From Isoetes taiwanensis (Eukaryota; Streptophyta; Lycopodiopsida; Isoetales; Isoetaceae), in the NCBI GenBank assembly GCA_021234155.1, contig JAJEKV010000002.1:11834725-11898724 (forward strand): DNA of 64,000 bases. Direction: 5' to 3'. The position numbers and the translations under genes are program-made. Positions within the stretch are counted from its first letter, which is position 1, and every line of letters begins with the position of its first letter. Below are positions 9,720 to 22,293 of the stretch, one piece after another. Below the pieces are notes generated by a model, which saw only the letters and a list, made by a program, of their open reading frames with translations, did not search any database and was not told where the DNA came from.

Positions 9720-11916
9720 TTCTCTTGATATTGCAATAGTCCTCTACTGCAAAAGAGCTTTTAAATACCTTTAGCCATCCGAGCATAATCCTTGTCTTAG
9801 GCCGGAGAGTAGAAACCTGTCCTTGGATATCTTCTTGTCCCTCGGCTTCCCTTGCCATTGGTCCTTATATTCCTGAAGAATATTTGAATAAACTTCTAAA
9901 ACATTGCCACGTACCCATGAAGCGTCCTTCAAAGGTTTGTTCGCAAACTTTACAAATTGTGTCTTGAACCACTAGTGGATTTATCTGCCAAAACTGTTTC
10001 TGGTTCTAGAACTTCAGAATCATGAATCAATTCTGGCCTTTAGGAATGACTATATCATGCATTTTTAAACTTGAGACAATCTCAATTGATATGCATTTTC
10101 ATTGACCACTTTAATAACTTGAAATGGTCCATGGAAACAGGGTGCCAACTTAAGATCTTTCTTAAAGTGGCCTTTATGGATCCTCATCCATACCCAATAT
10201 CCTTCTTTAAAAACCATTGGTTGCCGCAACTTAGATGATTTATTTGCAAAAGAAGCCCGAGCATCTCGAATGCGAGCCTAAAGCACGATGAGATCCTTCT
10301 CCTCGATAACCAAATTATCAGCAACTGGAACATCCTCACACACTCGAAAGAGTGGCTCCCGTACAGGCTGGCCATAGATCATCTAAAAGGGGTCATCTTT
10401 ATGGTAGACTGATAGGCGTTGTTGTACACAAGTTCAGCAATGGGCAAATACTCTTCCTAATGACCTTGATGTTCATTGACAAACCCTTTTAATATGGAGC
10501 AAATAACTTTATTTACCACCTCAGATTGACCATCAGTTTCTAGATGAAAAGCAGTGGGGATGCTTAATTTCATTCCAAAATGCATATTCAATGCCTTCCA
10601 GAATTTACTGGTAAACTTTGTATCACAACCGGATACAATAATCTTAGGAAACCCATGCGATCGGATAAAGAGCATAGCCGCACTATAAGCTGTCAACTTA
10701 TTCGAACAAGGAATGAAATGTGGTGCTTAGTTAAATAATCAACAACCATCTAAATGACAGTATTATTGCGAGAACTTGCGGGAAAACCAACAATAAAATC
10801 CATAGTGGTCTGCTCCGACTTCGCTTCTGGAATAGGTAAGGATAAAGGAACACCATGAGGTTTCTTGTTCGCTTTCTTTATCTGTCGGCAAGGGACAGAA
10901 TAACGAATATGAACCAAGACATCTCTCTGCAATCCAGGCCAAACAAAGTATGGTTCAACCTTTGCCAAAGTCGCTCCCACGCCACAATAACCCGCAGTAG
11001 GTGCATCATGCACCTCTCTAAGAATAAGTGATCTAAAGTCACGAACAATACATAGCTTTAGACCTTTATATGAGAATTCATTAAGGATCTTATATCCATA
11101 TGCATTGCCACTTTGAGCCAATAACTAAATATCCTTATAAGCATGGTTAGTGGCATACAACGACTTCATTTCCTGCAAATGGATAGTCCATTAAGAAATC
11201 ATATTGCTACATAAAAGCAACCCATTTTAATTGCCTTTCCGATAATGTTTTCTGTGAGAGAATGTGCCTAATGCTTTGGTGGTCAGGCAAAATATGAACC
11301 GTTGATCCTAAAAGATAATGTCATTATGCTTTCAAAGCATGAATCATAGTAAAAACTTCTTTACCATAAATACTATATCTACTTTTCATGTCAGAGAAGT
11401 TCTGACTTTCATAAGCAATGGGATGACCATCCTGCATCAAAACTGTGCCCAAAGCCATACCACTTGCATCAACACATAACAAATAAGATAGCCCAAACTT
11501 TGGCAAATGCAGAACAAGAGGATTAACCATGGCATCCTTCAAAACTTGGAAAGCAAACTAATGATTATGATTCCATTGGAAAGGAACATTTTTTTCATAG
11601 CAGTAAATACAGATCTAAAGTTAAAAATGCAAAATTCTGTGCAAACTTCTTATAATAGCTGCATAAGCCCAAAAAGGAACGCAATGCAGCAACCGAAGTA
11701 GATACTGACCAATCCACAATTGCTTGCACCTTACTGAGATCCACTTTAAGACCCTCAGCGCACACAATATGATCCAAGTATTCGATTTTCGATTGGAAAA
11801 AGACACTTTTCTTAGCTTTAAGAGGAATAGACTCCTCCCTCAGTCAAGCAAAACCTCTCGCAAATGCAAGTAATGGTCTTCCTCGGACTTATTAAAAACT
11901 AATATGTCATCAAAGA
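9720..11916 (-). pseudogene. Ty3/gypsy pol fragment: RT end, RNase H, integrase (minus strand)
   Basis: Reading from right to left, the RT begins abruptly at FFDDILVFNKS (about 11905), then VDWSVSTSVAALRSFLGL, RNase H (LLCVDASGMALGTVL), the integrase zinc region (LILREVHDAPTAGYCG) and the catalytic core (EQTTMDFIVGFPAS; KIIVSGCDTKFTSKFWKAL, first and second Asp; TDGQSEVVNK with the Glu). Frameshifts and stops separate the parts. The element is 5'-truncated within the RT catalytic motif, precisely where a plus-strand LTR end/PBS/gag begins. The polyprotein is Ty3/gypsy because RT and RNase H precede integrase. Confidence 0.85.
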
Positions 11917-11944
11917 AACATGCAACGTCAAGAGTCTATTTTAG

Positions 11945-11956
11945 TGGTATCAGAGC
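11945..11956 (+). other. Primer-binding site (tRNA-Met type), plus strand
   Basis: TGGTATCAGAGC, preceded by an LTR end relic (CATGCAACGTCA at about 11919-11930) and followed by gag. The left part of the LTR is missing; the sequence jumps straight into the minus-strand RT. Confidence 0.8.
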
Positions 11957-13352
11957 AACAAGTCTCGATGGCCGATTCTTCTGGCAATGTTAACTTTGAA
12001 GACGAGGAATTCAAGGAGAAACTTTTTGAGTTGGAGAATGATAATTTGCTCACGCGAGAGAAACTTGCAGCTGCCGAGGCTTGCATTGCTGAGCTGCAAA
12101 ATTGGATTCTCTTCGAGCGCATGTGGCATAATTGCAGCAGGCTGTAGAGCATTCATGTAGTGGTCGCAAAACGGGTGTCAATGTCAAATTTGAATTCAAA
12201 ATGTATTCTGCTGCTATTAGTGATGCGGATGAGCTTTTCACATGACTACGGAATTTGAATTCATATTTTGCCAAAACTGAGGATGACGAAGACACTCTGT
12301 TATATTTTGTTGAGCATCATCAAGATGGTATTGCATTGCTGAGCTGCAAAATTGGATTCTCTTCGAACGCATGTGGCATAATTGCAGCAGGTTGTAGAGC
12401 ATTCATGTAGTGGTCGCAAAACAAGTGTCAATGTCAAAATTGAATTCAAAATGTATTCTGTTGATATTAGTGATGCGGATGAGCTTTTCGCATGACTATG
12501 GGATTTGAATTCATATTTTGCCAAAACTGAGGATGACGAAGACACTCAGTTATATTTTGTTGAGCATCATCTAGATGGTATTGCAAAGGGCTAGTGGCTG
12601 GATATCTAGAAGAACTAGCCAGTCAATCAACCCATTAATACCTTTGCAAAATTTGAAAAGCAAATTAAAAATTATTTTTTGACTTATAATTGGAAGTGAG
12701 ATCTTATTATTGAGTGGAATAAATTGACCCAACAAAAAACTCATAGGTGGCGTTCATTGTTGGAGTGCGGGTAAGCTTCGATCTTCAAGTTGCCAATCTT
12801 TCTTTTGGCGAGCTACGGAAAATGGGCGGATAAAATAGAAGAGGAGGTCCGGCACTCCACGAAGCCATTAATGCTCAACCAGGCCTCCACGGTATCTATG
12901 AAATAGGCCGGTGGCTTCGGGGAGAAACCAATGGGATCTACTCAATGTTCAGGGGTATTCAAATGCGGCGCTTGCGTCGGCGTTGCGAGATAATGAACTG
13001 TTGGGGCCAAAGGAACCAAAGGAATCTTATGAAGCACGCAAGAAGTGGCTAATGCGGGAGAATAAGTATTTTATATGTTATTCAGTAGACCATAAGTTTT
13101 ATGAATGTCCTCCTTATCTTGAGAAGAAAAAAGGGAAAAGAAAAAAAACCTAAGCATGTTCTTAAGTTTGAGACTAAGAAAGAGGGCAAAAGTAAGAAAG
13201 TAGCTTTCGTTCGAGGAAATAGAAAAGGGAAAAAGGTGGCTATTGTCCGGGAGAAATTGGATACGGATTATGTTGAGAATACTATTCAAGATAAAAAAGT
13301 ATATATCCTATTCGATCCAGGTATGGAGTTTGCCACGATAGTCCTAGAATAA
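11957..13352 (+). pseudogene. Ty3/gypsy gag plus start of protease, plus strand (family G, copy 2)
   Basis: The frame from 11967 encodes MADSSGNVNFEDEEFKEKLF and the same coiled coil as the minus copy. Capsid text follows in a changed frame. Near 13060 there is a zinc-knuckle relic, CYSVDHKFYEC, with the first Cys of C-x2-C-x4-H-x4-C replaced. A Lys-rich stretch follows (KKKGKRKK) and then a protease-like VYILFDPGMEFATIV near 13310. A 250-bp internal tandem duplication (12081-12580) and many stops mark it as dead. Confidence 0.75.
12081..12580 (+). repeat. 250-bp tandem duplication inside gag
   Basis: Units 12081-12330 and 12331-12580 both begin TTGCATTGCTGAGCTGCAAA and differ at only a few bases. 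Because 250 is not a multiple of three, the duplication itself breaks the gag frame. Confidence 0.9.
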
Positions 13353-13369
13353 CATCCACACCTCCAAGG

Positions 13370-14640
13370 TCAGAAACCATGAAAGAACGTTTGCTGACAT
13401 ATCCCTGAGTTCCTTTACCAACCTAGTAGAAATGAAATCAAATTCATTACCGGATTGAATAGGATATGTACTTTTTGATCTTGAATAGTAGCCCATTATT
13501 GTAAGAGACTACTATTCTTAACATACTCCGTATCCGATTTCTCCCAGACAGTAGCCACCTTTTTCCCTTTTCCATCTCTTCGAATGGAAGCTACTTTCTT
13601 AGTTTTGTCTTCTTTCTTAGTCCTAGACTTAAGAACAGGCTTATTTTCTCTTCTTTCCCTTTTTTCTTCTCAAGATAAGTAAGACATTCATAAAACTTAT
13701 AGCCTGTTGAATAACACAAAACACTTGTTCTTCTGCATTAGCCGCTTCTTACATGCTTGATAAGATTCCTTTGGTTCCTTAGCCCCAACAGGTTCATTAT
13801 CTGCAACGTCGATGTGCGGGCATTTGAATACTCCAGACATTGGAGCAGATCCCATTGGTTTCTCCCGAAAGCCACTTGCCTCTTTCATAGATACCTTGAG
13901 GCCGTGCTGAGCATTAATGGCTTCCATGAGTGCCAGACCCTCCTCTTCTACTTTCTCTGCCATTTTTCAGAGCTCGCATTGGCAACTTGAATATTGAGCT
14001 TCGCCCGTACCCAACGATGAACGCCACCCATGAGTTTTTTATACTTCTCAGTATCGTTTTTACTAAGTTGGAGTCCTTTCTTTAAAACTCGGGCGACAAA
14101 GGCTCGAACAGTTTCCATGTTTGTTGGGTCAATTTATTCCACTCAGCGATAAGATCTAGCTCCCACTTATGACCCAGAAAAACAATTTTTAATTTGCTTT
14201 TCAAATTCCACAAAAGTATTAATGGATTGATCGACAGTTCTTCTGGATATTCAACCACTAGTCCTTTGCAACATCATCTGGACGACGCTAAGCAAAAAAT
14301 AGCTGAGTGTCTTCGTCATCCTTAGTTTTGACAAAATATGAATTTAAATCCCGTAGCCATGCGAAAAGCTCATCCGCATCACTAGTAGTAGCGGAATATG
14401 TTTTGAATTCAATTTTGACATTGGCACCTATTTTGATGCCACTACGTGGACGCCCTGCAGCCTACTGCAACTACGATATCTGTGCTCGAAAAAAATCCAG
14501 TTCTTGCAGCTCAGCAATATGAGCCTCAATAACTGCAAGTTTCTCTTTTCATGAGCGAATTATCATTCTCCAACTCAAAAAGTTTCTCCCCTTAAGTTCA
14601 ACATTGGCAGAAGAATCGACCATCGAAACTTGTTGAATCG
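13370..14640 (-). pseudogene. Ty3/gypsy gag and protease start, minus strand (family G, copy 3)
   Basis: On the minus strand the order is PBS (14657-14668), coiled-coil gag start, capsid, a Lys-rich region after a zinc-knuckle relic (KCFVLFNRL), then ILFNPG-like protease text near 13470. Together with copy 2 it forms a tail-to-tail inverted pair with about 1.3-kb arms centred near 13360. It is disrupted by stops and indels. Confidence 0.75.
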
Positions 14641-14682
14641 ACTATCGAAACTTGTTGCTCTGATACCACTAGAACAGACTCT

Positions 14683-14862
14683 TGATGTTACACGTTATCT
14701 CACCACCCCATCACGAGCTCTCAGCGAGAACACCGCTCTCCCTCGAGCAACTATATAGTATGCAGCCTCTTTGGTCCTCCTTTGGACCAAACCCTCCTTT
14801 GAACCAAAGGCCCAAAGGCTCAAAGGCCCGCGTGGGACAGGCCTTTTTCCCACGTCCTGAAT
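14683..14862 (-). repeat. Short LTR of family G next to gag copy 3
   Basis: It parallels the LTR at 9504-9707 (ATCTCACCACCC, GAGCTCTCAGC, TTTGGTCCTCCTTTGGACCAA). It has lost its outermost bases at the right (the other copy has CACGTCCTTGACA, this one CACGTCCTGAA). The PPR gene starts about 280 bases further right. Confidence 0.7.
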
Positions 14863-15141
14863 ACCTAAGGCATATTCGGTCTTACAGGTTGGGAACAAGC
14901 AGATTGTTCATGTAAACAACTGCCGCAGATATGGAGTCCATTATTTGTAGAATTATTTGAAATACCTTACAGGTAAATCCAAGCACAAGCGAAACACAAA
15001 TGGGGTCGCATATGCTACACGTTGTTCATGTTCCTCCGAACAATGTTGCAGATACACATCAGAAATGGTACTCAGAAGTTTGAAATTGAGAACTGTGTGT
15101 GGCATTGTGATGTGAATGTTCTTACATAAATTCCTTATAGG

Positions 15142-17666
15142 TTGAGACAACAACCAAAATCACGTACTCAATTTATTTATGGTGGAGGGAAACAACCCAG
15201 AAGAATAGATCAGCCAGCTTGCTGGACTGTAAAAATGTTATGTTCACAGGGGCAGCTCAAGGAAGCATTGTCTGTTTTAAGTCTCATGACGGCTCAAGAC
15301 ATTGCAGTATATTCGGATGTCTATGCCTCCGTTCTGCAGGTATGTCTCGATATGCAAGCTCTGTCAGAAGGAAAATTCGTACATGCACACATTATCAATT
15401 GCCAATTGATGTTAAACATTTTCTTAAGTAACGTTTTAATGAACATGTATGCAAAATGTGGTAACCTCATGGATGCACAAAAGCTATTTAGTAAGATGGT
15501 AGAACGAAATGTATTTACTTGGACAATTATGATCAGCGGATATTTGATAAATGGACATGCCAAGGAAGCGTTGAGGCTCTTTCGGGAAATGCAAAGATCA
15601 AGTATAATTCCCAATAAGGTGACATTTATTTCTCTCCTGGGTGCATGTGCAAACTTAGGGGATATAGAAATAGGAAGAGAATTGCATACCCTCATCACCG
15701 GGCTTGGGTTCCAGAGTGACATCTTTGTCAGTAATACTCTACTTGACATGTATGCTAAGTGTGGGAGCATTCAGGATGCCCGACAAGTATTCAATGGAAT
15801 GGCTGAAAGAACTGTGGTCTCGTGGAATGCCATAATTGCAGGATATGCTCAGCATGGAGATGGGAAAGAAGCACTCAATTTGTTTCATCAAATGCAACAG
15901 GAAAATATTGAGCCTGACAAGTACACATTTGTTACTATATTGAGTGCTTTTGGCATTCTAGCAGGTAATGAACCAGGTAACCAGACACTTGAACAAGGTA
16001 AAAAATTCACATGGAAATAATTAATAGTGGATTTGATTCAGATGTGGTCATTGGGAATGCCCTTATTGACATGTATATTAAATGTGGAAGCATAGGACTT
16101 GCATGTCAGGTATTTCAGGAGATGCCTTTCCGGAACATAATATCATATGCCACTACTATTTCTGGGTATACACATTCTGGGAATGCACAGGAAGCTCTCA
16201 AACTTTTTTACCAGATTCTGAAGTTAGGATTAAAACCTGATACTGTGACATTTGTAAATGCACTTCATGCTTGTTCTCACCTGGCAGACTTGAAACAAGC
16301 ACAAAGAGTTCATAGCCTTGTTATGAAAGATGGGTGTGAATCAAATGTCATCATTGATAATGCACTTGTTGATATGTACATTAATTGTGGATGCTTCAAG
16401 GATGCTTCCCAAGTATTTTCCCGTATGCGTGTCCATGATGTGGTGTCCTGGACCCTCATGATTGCAGGGTGCACAGATCATGGCAAGAGTGAGGTAGCCA
16501 TCAGGCTTTATGACCAAATGTCGAAGGAGGGATCTCGGCCAGATAAGCTGACTTTTATCACTGTTCTTAACGCATGCGCTTGCATAGCAGCCTTGGAACA
16601 TGGAAGACGAATACATCTAAATGTTATGAAAACTCACCATTACTTGGACGTTGATGTGCAGAATGCAATAATTGACATGTATTCTAAATGTGGAAGCATA
16701 GAATGTGCCAGATTCTTGTTCAACAAGATGACTGTCCGTGATGTGGTTTCTTGGAACTCAATGATAACAGGGTTTGCCCAGCATGGTCATAGTAGACATG
16801 CTCATAACCTTTTTCTGTTTATGCAGGAAATTGGTATTAAGCCAGATCATGTCACATTTGCTTCTGTCCTTTCTTCCTGTAGTCATGAAGGACTGGCAGA
16901 TGAAGGCCATCACTACTTAAGTTCAATGGCATTTGATCATGGTATTTCAATTTCACAACATCACTATACCTGTCTAATAGATCTTCATGGACGAGCAGGC
17001 TACCTAGATATAAGTGAGGACCTAATGAACACAATGCCTTTCAAAGTTGGTGCTATAGAGTGGATGTGTCTGCTTGGTGCTTGCAGAACTAATCTCAACC
17101 TCAAGTTAGCAGAGCATGCTGCAGGAGAGATTTTCAAGTATAATCCTCTTAATCCGGCAGCCTTTGTTTTGTTATCAGACATATATGGTGCTCTTGGTAG
17201 ATGGGAGGACAAAGCAAGGATAAGAAAACTCATGGAGGATCAGGGTGTGAGAAAGGAACCAGGGCGCAGCTGGATTGAGGTCAATGGATTTGTGCATTCA
17301 TTTGTTGTAGAGGATGTCTCACATCCAAAAACAGAACAAATCTATATAGAGCTGCAAACTTTATCTGAACAGATTGTATGGGCTGGATATGTCCCAGATA
17401 CTAGGTTTGTTCTACATGATCTGACAGAGGAAGAGAAGATATTCTCTCTGTGTCATCATAGCGAGAAATTGGCAATAGCCTTTGGATTAATTAGTACACC
17501 TCAAGGGACAACAATTCGAGTTATCAAGAATCTTCGAATATGTGGTGACTGTCATAGCGCGACAAAGCTCATCTCAAAGCTTGTTGACCAGGAAATTATT
17601 GTCAGGGATGCAAAGCGTTTTCACCATTTTAAGGGTGGGACTTGTTCATGTAGAGATTATTGGTGA
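15142..17666 (+). CDS. PLS-class pentatricopeptide repeat protein with E and DYW domains (one frameshift)
   Basis: This is an RNA-binding organelle protein. In plants, PLS-DYW proteins bind a specific chloroplast or mitochondrial transcript and carry a cytidine-deaminase-like domain for C-to-U editing. The first frame (15142-16020, 292 codons) holds P, L and S repeats such as MYAKCGNLMDAQKLF and VSWNAIIAGYAQHGDGKEAL. The second (16011-17666, 551 codons) continues the repeats, then the PG box (KEPGRSWIEVNGFVHSF), the deaminase signature CHHSEKLAIAFG (H-S-E), CGDCHSATK, and the closing CSCRDYW. The two frames join if one A is added to the A6 run at about 16000-16005, because 'LEQGKKIH' is the expected text there. 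Length (about 840 residues) and intronless structure fit the family. No clear targeting peptide is seen at the chosen start, so an upstream start or exon is possible. The gene is either a young pseudogene or affected by a sequence error. Confidence 0.9.
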
Positions 17667-18950
17667 ATAATTGAGTAATGTAAAGAAGAGGCAAACATGG
17701 AAATTATGAGATGTTCGACTTGGAAGAAGATATAAGCTGGCAAGCAAACAAACTTACACAAAGGTTGGATTTCTGGTCCCTGATAGCTTTTTTCTGAACG
17801 AAATCTTGTTTGCTAGGTGTCTGTGATAGGTTACACTTGTCTGAAAAGCCCTTATATTACGCATTGAAATCCACTTTTGTGGGTAAAAGATGGAGATTGT
17901 AGAGTTTATGCTGAAACAATTTGCTCTACAAGTTGATTGGAAGTTCCAGAGTTTATGAGTATATGGCATCCAATCTGCACCAATTTTTGCTTTTGTGTAT
18001 TAGACTGCAATTCCTTTACAACATGAATTATGAGGATTGATCTGGCAGCTTCGTTAAGAGGTTTCAATGGGCATGGTTATTTCCATTGTGATCGAACGAA
18101 AACCCATGGATTCCTGCTAGAGAAGATTGACAAGGTCAAAATTACAGATTTTGCGATTGGATTCAGTTGAGGAGATATCATAGAGCACCCAAGTTTATAG
18201 ATTTCCACCAAAATGGTTATTTTAAGGAAAGACTGAATATCATAGCTAGATAATATGCAATAGTGTTGGAGGAGGGTAGCAGCTTGGGCGCACAAGGTTG
18301 GATCCTTTTTGTTTTCAGTTTGAGACATGTCATTTTGCTGTGTTCTTTTATGCAACATGAAGCTTGTAAGCTTGGGCTCTGCAGAGTTCACATTTGAGGA
18401 CTTCCTTGTGGTAGTTATGCCATACTCTTGCTCTTAGTGCAAAACTGTGGGAATAGATTTTTGTGGAGCAACTCTTCTTGGAAGACCAACTTCCATCAGG
18501 TCCCTTTTTTTTGTCTTTCGAGTTCTTTTTGTTGCTAAATTATGTAGGTTAACTATTTATGGGGTCTCTAATATATATCCTTTTTGTGTATGCAGCATTG
18601 GAACTATTCAAGCTCATTGGGTCTGCCATACAAGATTTTCATGCTAATGACAAGGACGATCTTGATCATTGATCCAGGCTCTTGTACCAAGCAGAAGTCA
18701 CAGGAGCTTTTCTTGATTTTCTGCAGGTTCGTTCCTCACTAACCTCCATGCTCTCTGCCTTATGGCGATCCTTCAAAATATCCAAGGAGGAAGCGGTGAC
18801 AGGTATTCTCAGGTTCGTCCTTTCTAAGACTAATTCTCTTTTCCTTGTGGCAGTTTTTCCTCACAGTATTACATACTAACCCTGCCAAAAGGGTGAATTC
18901 TTAGTGGGCTCCAAAGTTTTATCCCATGCCCTATGCATACTCATAGGACA
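17667..18950 (+). other. Region downstream of the PPR gene; no further gene seen
   Basis: This stretch is AT-rich and contains several pyrimidine tracts ending in CAG (for example near 18594 and 18726) that could be splice acceptors of 3'-UTR introns, but no conserved coding text. The right copy of the large duplication starts at 18951, so this segment may also exist left of the window. Confidence 0.4.
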
Positions 18951-20478
18951 CATTACTCAAGTTGTAATGTTTGAGTGGTCTAACTTTTTTGGGATTCTAC
19001 CTCAAGATGGGAAGAGGTCTCTTGCCCTACTTTGTCTTGTTCTCTAGCATTTGTTCCAAATTAGAGCTTATAAACTATGAACATGGCAACCCTCCCATTC
19101 AAATAGGCAACGGGGTTATCCTGTTCTTGATGTTTACATGGCATTCTCCTCAAGAGTATGGAAGAGACATCTTTTGGATGATGTGGCTGTTCTCTCGCCA
19201 TATAAAATCTCAGTACTTTTTATATAGGCCTTAAATTTGAGGTCCTTATTTATAGATATTCATTAGAGCCATTCCAAGTACAGGTCATTTTTAGTACCAA
19301 ATCTGCTTCTTTGTAATAAAAAATGGCTCATTGGTCAGCCTTGCTTTTCCATTAAAATTGGATATGAGGGCACCTTTCTACCTATAATTTTGAAGTGTTG
19401 GAAGTCAGTACTGGAACTATATTTGCTACTATTCTGGCAGATTTGTGCCTTTGTTGACCAATTAGTATGTAGCATTGTCCTAGCTTATTTGCTATTTAAA
19501 GCTTGAATATTTGGAGCATTCAAGTCCAAATATGTTTTATTTAGTGTTCTAATGCCGTTGCTAAACCTGTAGAGGATTACCAATCCTCATGTTTTTCTAA
19601 TTTGAAGAGGAAGCAGTGGATACACTTTCATAGCACAAGGATTGAAGATGCTTAGAAGGGGTATGGAATGTCTATTTGTTCAGGTGATAGTCTCGTATAA
19701 GGAAAGACCCGTTATATGGCTTCAAACTTAGTTCTAGGTTTCTGAAGTACGTTGATGTAAGCCCTAAGCAAAAAGATGGCCAATTTTATATGATGAGGGT
19801 GTTGAGAACATCATGCAAACAATCACGGACAATAACTCATATTGTTCAAAGCAGGTGAAATACTAAAATGTGAGAATTTTTATGCATGTCAATGTCCCAA
19901 ATCTACTGTTTGAAGATAGGCAGGTTGGATTGAGTTTAACTATATCCAAAGGGTGCAAAGGAGATTACAACCTTCCCTAAAAATAAGGAGTCCAGTAGTT
20001 TATTGTGGTACATATTTTATAAGAGATCTTTGCATAAAGGACGGCTACAAGATTTGGATACATGTACATTATGTTGGAGTAATTAGTACATTAGTAACTG
20101 GTGAAGTTATTGAGAGAGCTTTGTTGAAGATGATAATAATGCGAAATGGAATGCTTATGGAAGTAACCTGATTTTACACAGATCAAGCAGAAAATTTATG
20201 TGTTTACTTCCTTGCCATGAGATTAGTGCATAGCAAAAATATATCTGATATATGTACTCATAAATTAACCATGGGATTGATTTATGAGTATACATATCGC
20301 ATGGCTTCTTTCAATATCTCATGATTTACTAACTCCAATGAAACAACAAAAGTTAGAAACAATCGTTTTAAGCAAAAACATATAAAATGTATGCACAATA
20401 GATAGTCTATTTCTCATTTTGCAAATTTAAATTATTGTTCATTTTGTCCAAAAAAATATATGCACAAAACCTATCCTT
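18951..20478. repeat. Second copy of the long direct duplication (left flank of the LTR element)
   Basis: Matches 1-1678 nearly perfectly. Its right edge (ATCCTT) carries the 5-bp target duplication TCCTT (20474-20478) of the LTR element that starts at 20479. No gene seen. Confidence 0.9.
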
Positions 20479-22124
20479 TGTGATGGGCCTGGCCAGTTAA
20501 CCTTTATGGTAACTGGAGATCCCATCAATCTTGACCATTGGATCTACTTAAGCCTAAAAACTTAAGAAATTAACTCAAGCATCTGCAACAATAACACTTA
20601 GGTAAAGAATTTAATCTTTGTACATATTCCAGGTCCCAAATATATACTTGCCCATTACTCAGAATATCCCCAAGACACAATGAATGATCTTAATAATTGT
20701 AACTTCAAGCCCATATATAATAATAATAATAATAGTAATAATAATCAAGTTTATTAAATAGCAATCCACACACTTCTACTCGCCTTTTCAGAAACTTGGC
20801 TACTCTAGAGCATATCACACCTCTGCTTACACCATCAACCATGGGGTTAGTCACACGGACTAAGTGGGGATCGGGGATCTAGGATGTCTAGCATCAACAA
20901 TACAAAGCATTAACCTATAACAACAGCCTAACCTTACCATAGCCTCACCCCTGCAATCCAAGTAACTAGTCCAACAAGCATGACCAATGCAACTTAATTC
21001 CAACAAAGAAGACCACATATATAATAACCAAGCAATCATAGCATCAACATTGCAACCAATATTCCTCGGGTGCGAAAGCAAGGTCAACTCCTACTGATCA
21101 GGCCAGTGACATAGAGGCTGGGTAACCACGTGTGTACACACCCATCCACGCTGCGTCCAGCATTGGAGGACCACTTAACTGTGCATAACGTTGTACCATA
21201 CGGTACCAACGCCCGATGTTCAAATAATACTATTTACATAGCACTGTGCAATAACCGCGAGTCTAGACCATCGCACCTAGACTCATTTGAGGTCTATGTC
21301 AAAGAATTATACTACACATAGATCACAATACTATAAATTCCACCCAATATCAACTAGGCACATTTCCATATCAAACTTACCTTAGGAATTCCATAATTTA
21401 CACCTCATGCAACAAAGGAAATCCAGTTATACGCTCGTATAAACATTACTATCTCTACCATGCAACATGCAATGCCCGGTGCTTAAGCAAAATACAACCT
21501 TCACTAATATCTTATTACTTTTAACTAGATCAACTTCCTTCAAATTACTACTTATAACCTTAATGACGGTGGCTTCCATAACCCTGCTAACTAGTTTAAA
21601 TTCCTGCACCCATTCCCAGCTAGTAATACCCCTAGCATATATTTTCCCTTTGCTAATTTAGTTATTTTCAAGGGTTTAGATATATAACTAGCTACCTTGT
21701 TAAACTACACATCCCATAATCATAAACACTAGAAAACCCCAGGCGTAAGGCTTGATCCCCACCTGGAAATCCTGCTTGCTTCTTCTGCACTCCCAAAGAA
21801 CGCCTCGGATCTCGCGACGGCTTCGCTCCTTCAAAGAATCCATCGCAATCTATCTCCTTAGAATCGCGTCACCATCATATAAAAGACTTCTTTCCCATGG
21901 AAAACTCCTTCCCAAGAAATCAAGAATAATATTGTTGCGCTTATATAACCTAGCAATGCCCTTGCATGCATGCATGCATGCACACACTGCATGCATGGAC
22001 ACATTGCATGCATGTATTCCTAGCACATAATCATTTATTTTACCATTGAAAATGCACTCTTATATAATGGCAACGTTACTTACATCTTAATTCTTTGCTA
22101 GGTTTGCTAGGCTAGGTTCTGACA
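20479..22124 (-). repeat. 3' LTR (about 1.65 kb)
   Basis: On the minus strand it starts TGTCAGAACC and ends CCCATCACA. It parallels 31322-32983 throughout, including the (TAA)n tract, the ACGTGTGTACACACCC segment and the TGCATGCA tract near 21963-22012. A TATATAAG on the minus strand near 22055 could be the promoter TATA box. Confidence 0.9.
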
Positions 22125-22293
22125 GTCTCTCCTCCAAAAATTCAACCCATTGCATGCATGTATTCCTAGCACATAATCATTTATTTTACCATTGAAAATG
22201 CACTCTTATATAATGGCAACGTTACTTACATCTTAATGTTCTTCGCTAGGTTGCTAGGTCCGTTCTGATCTCTCCTCCAAAAATTCAACCCAT
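22002..22293 (-). repeat. 146-bp tandem duplication of the LTR end plus PPT
   Basis: Units 22002-22147 and 22148-22293 both run from CATTGCATGCATG to CTCCAAAAATTCAACCC. Each unit holds the last part of the LTR, the LTR/PPT junction and the purine tract (minus strand GGAGGAGAGA). The element thus carries two potential PPTs. Confidence 0.85.
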
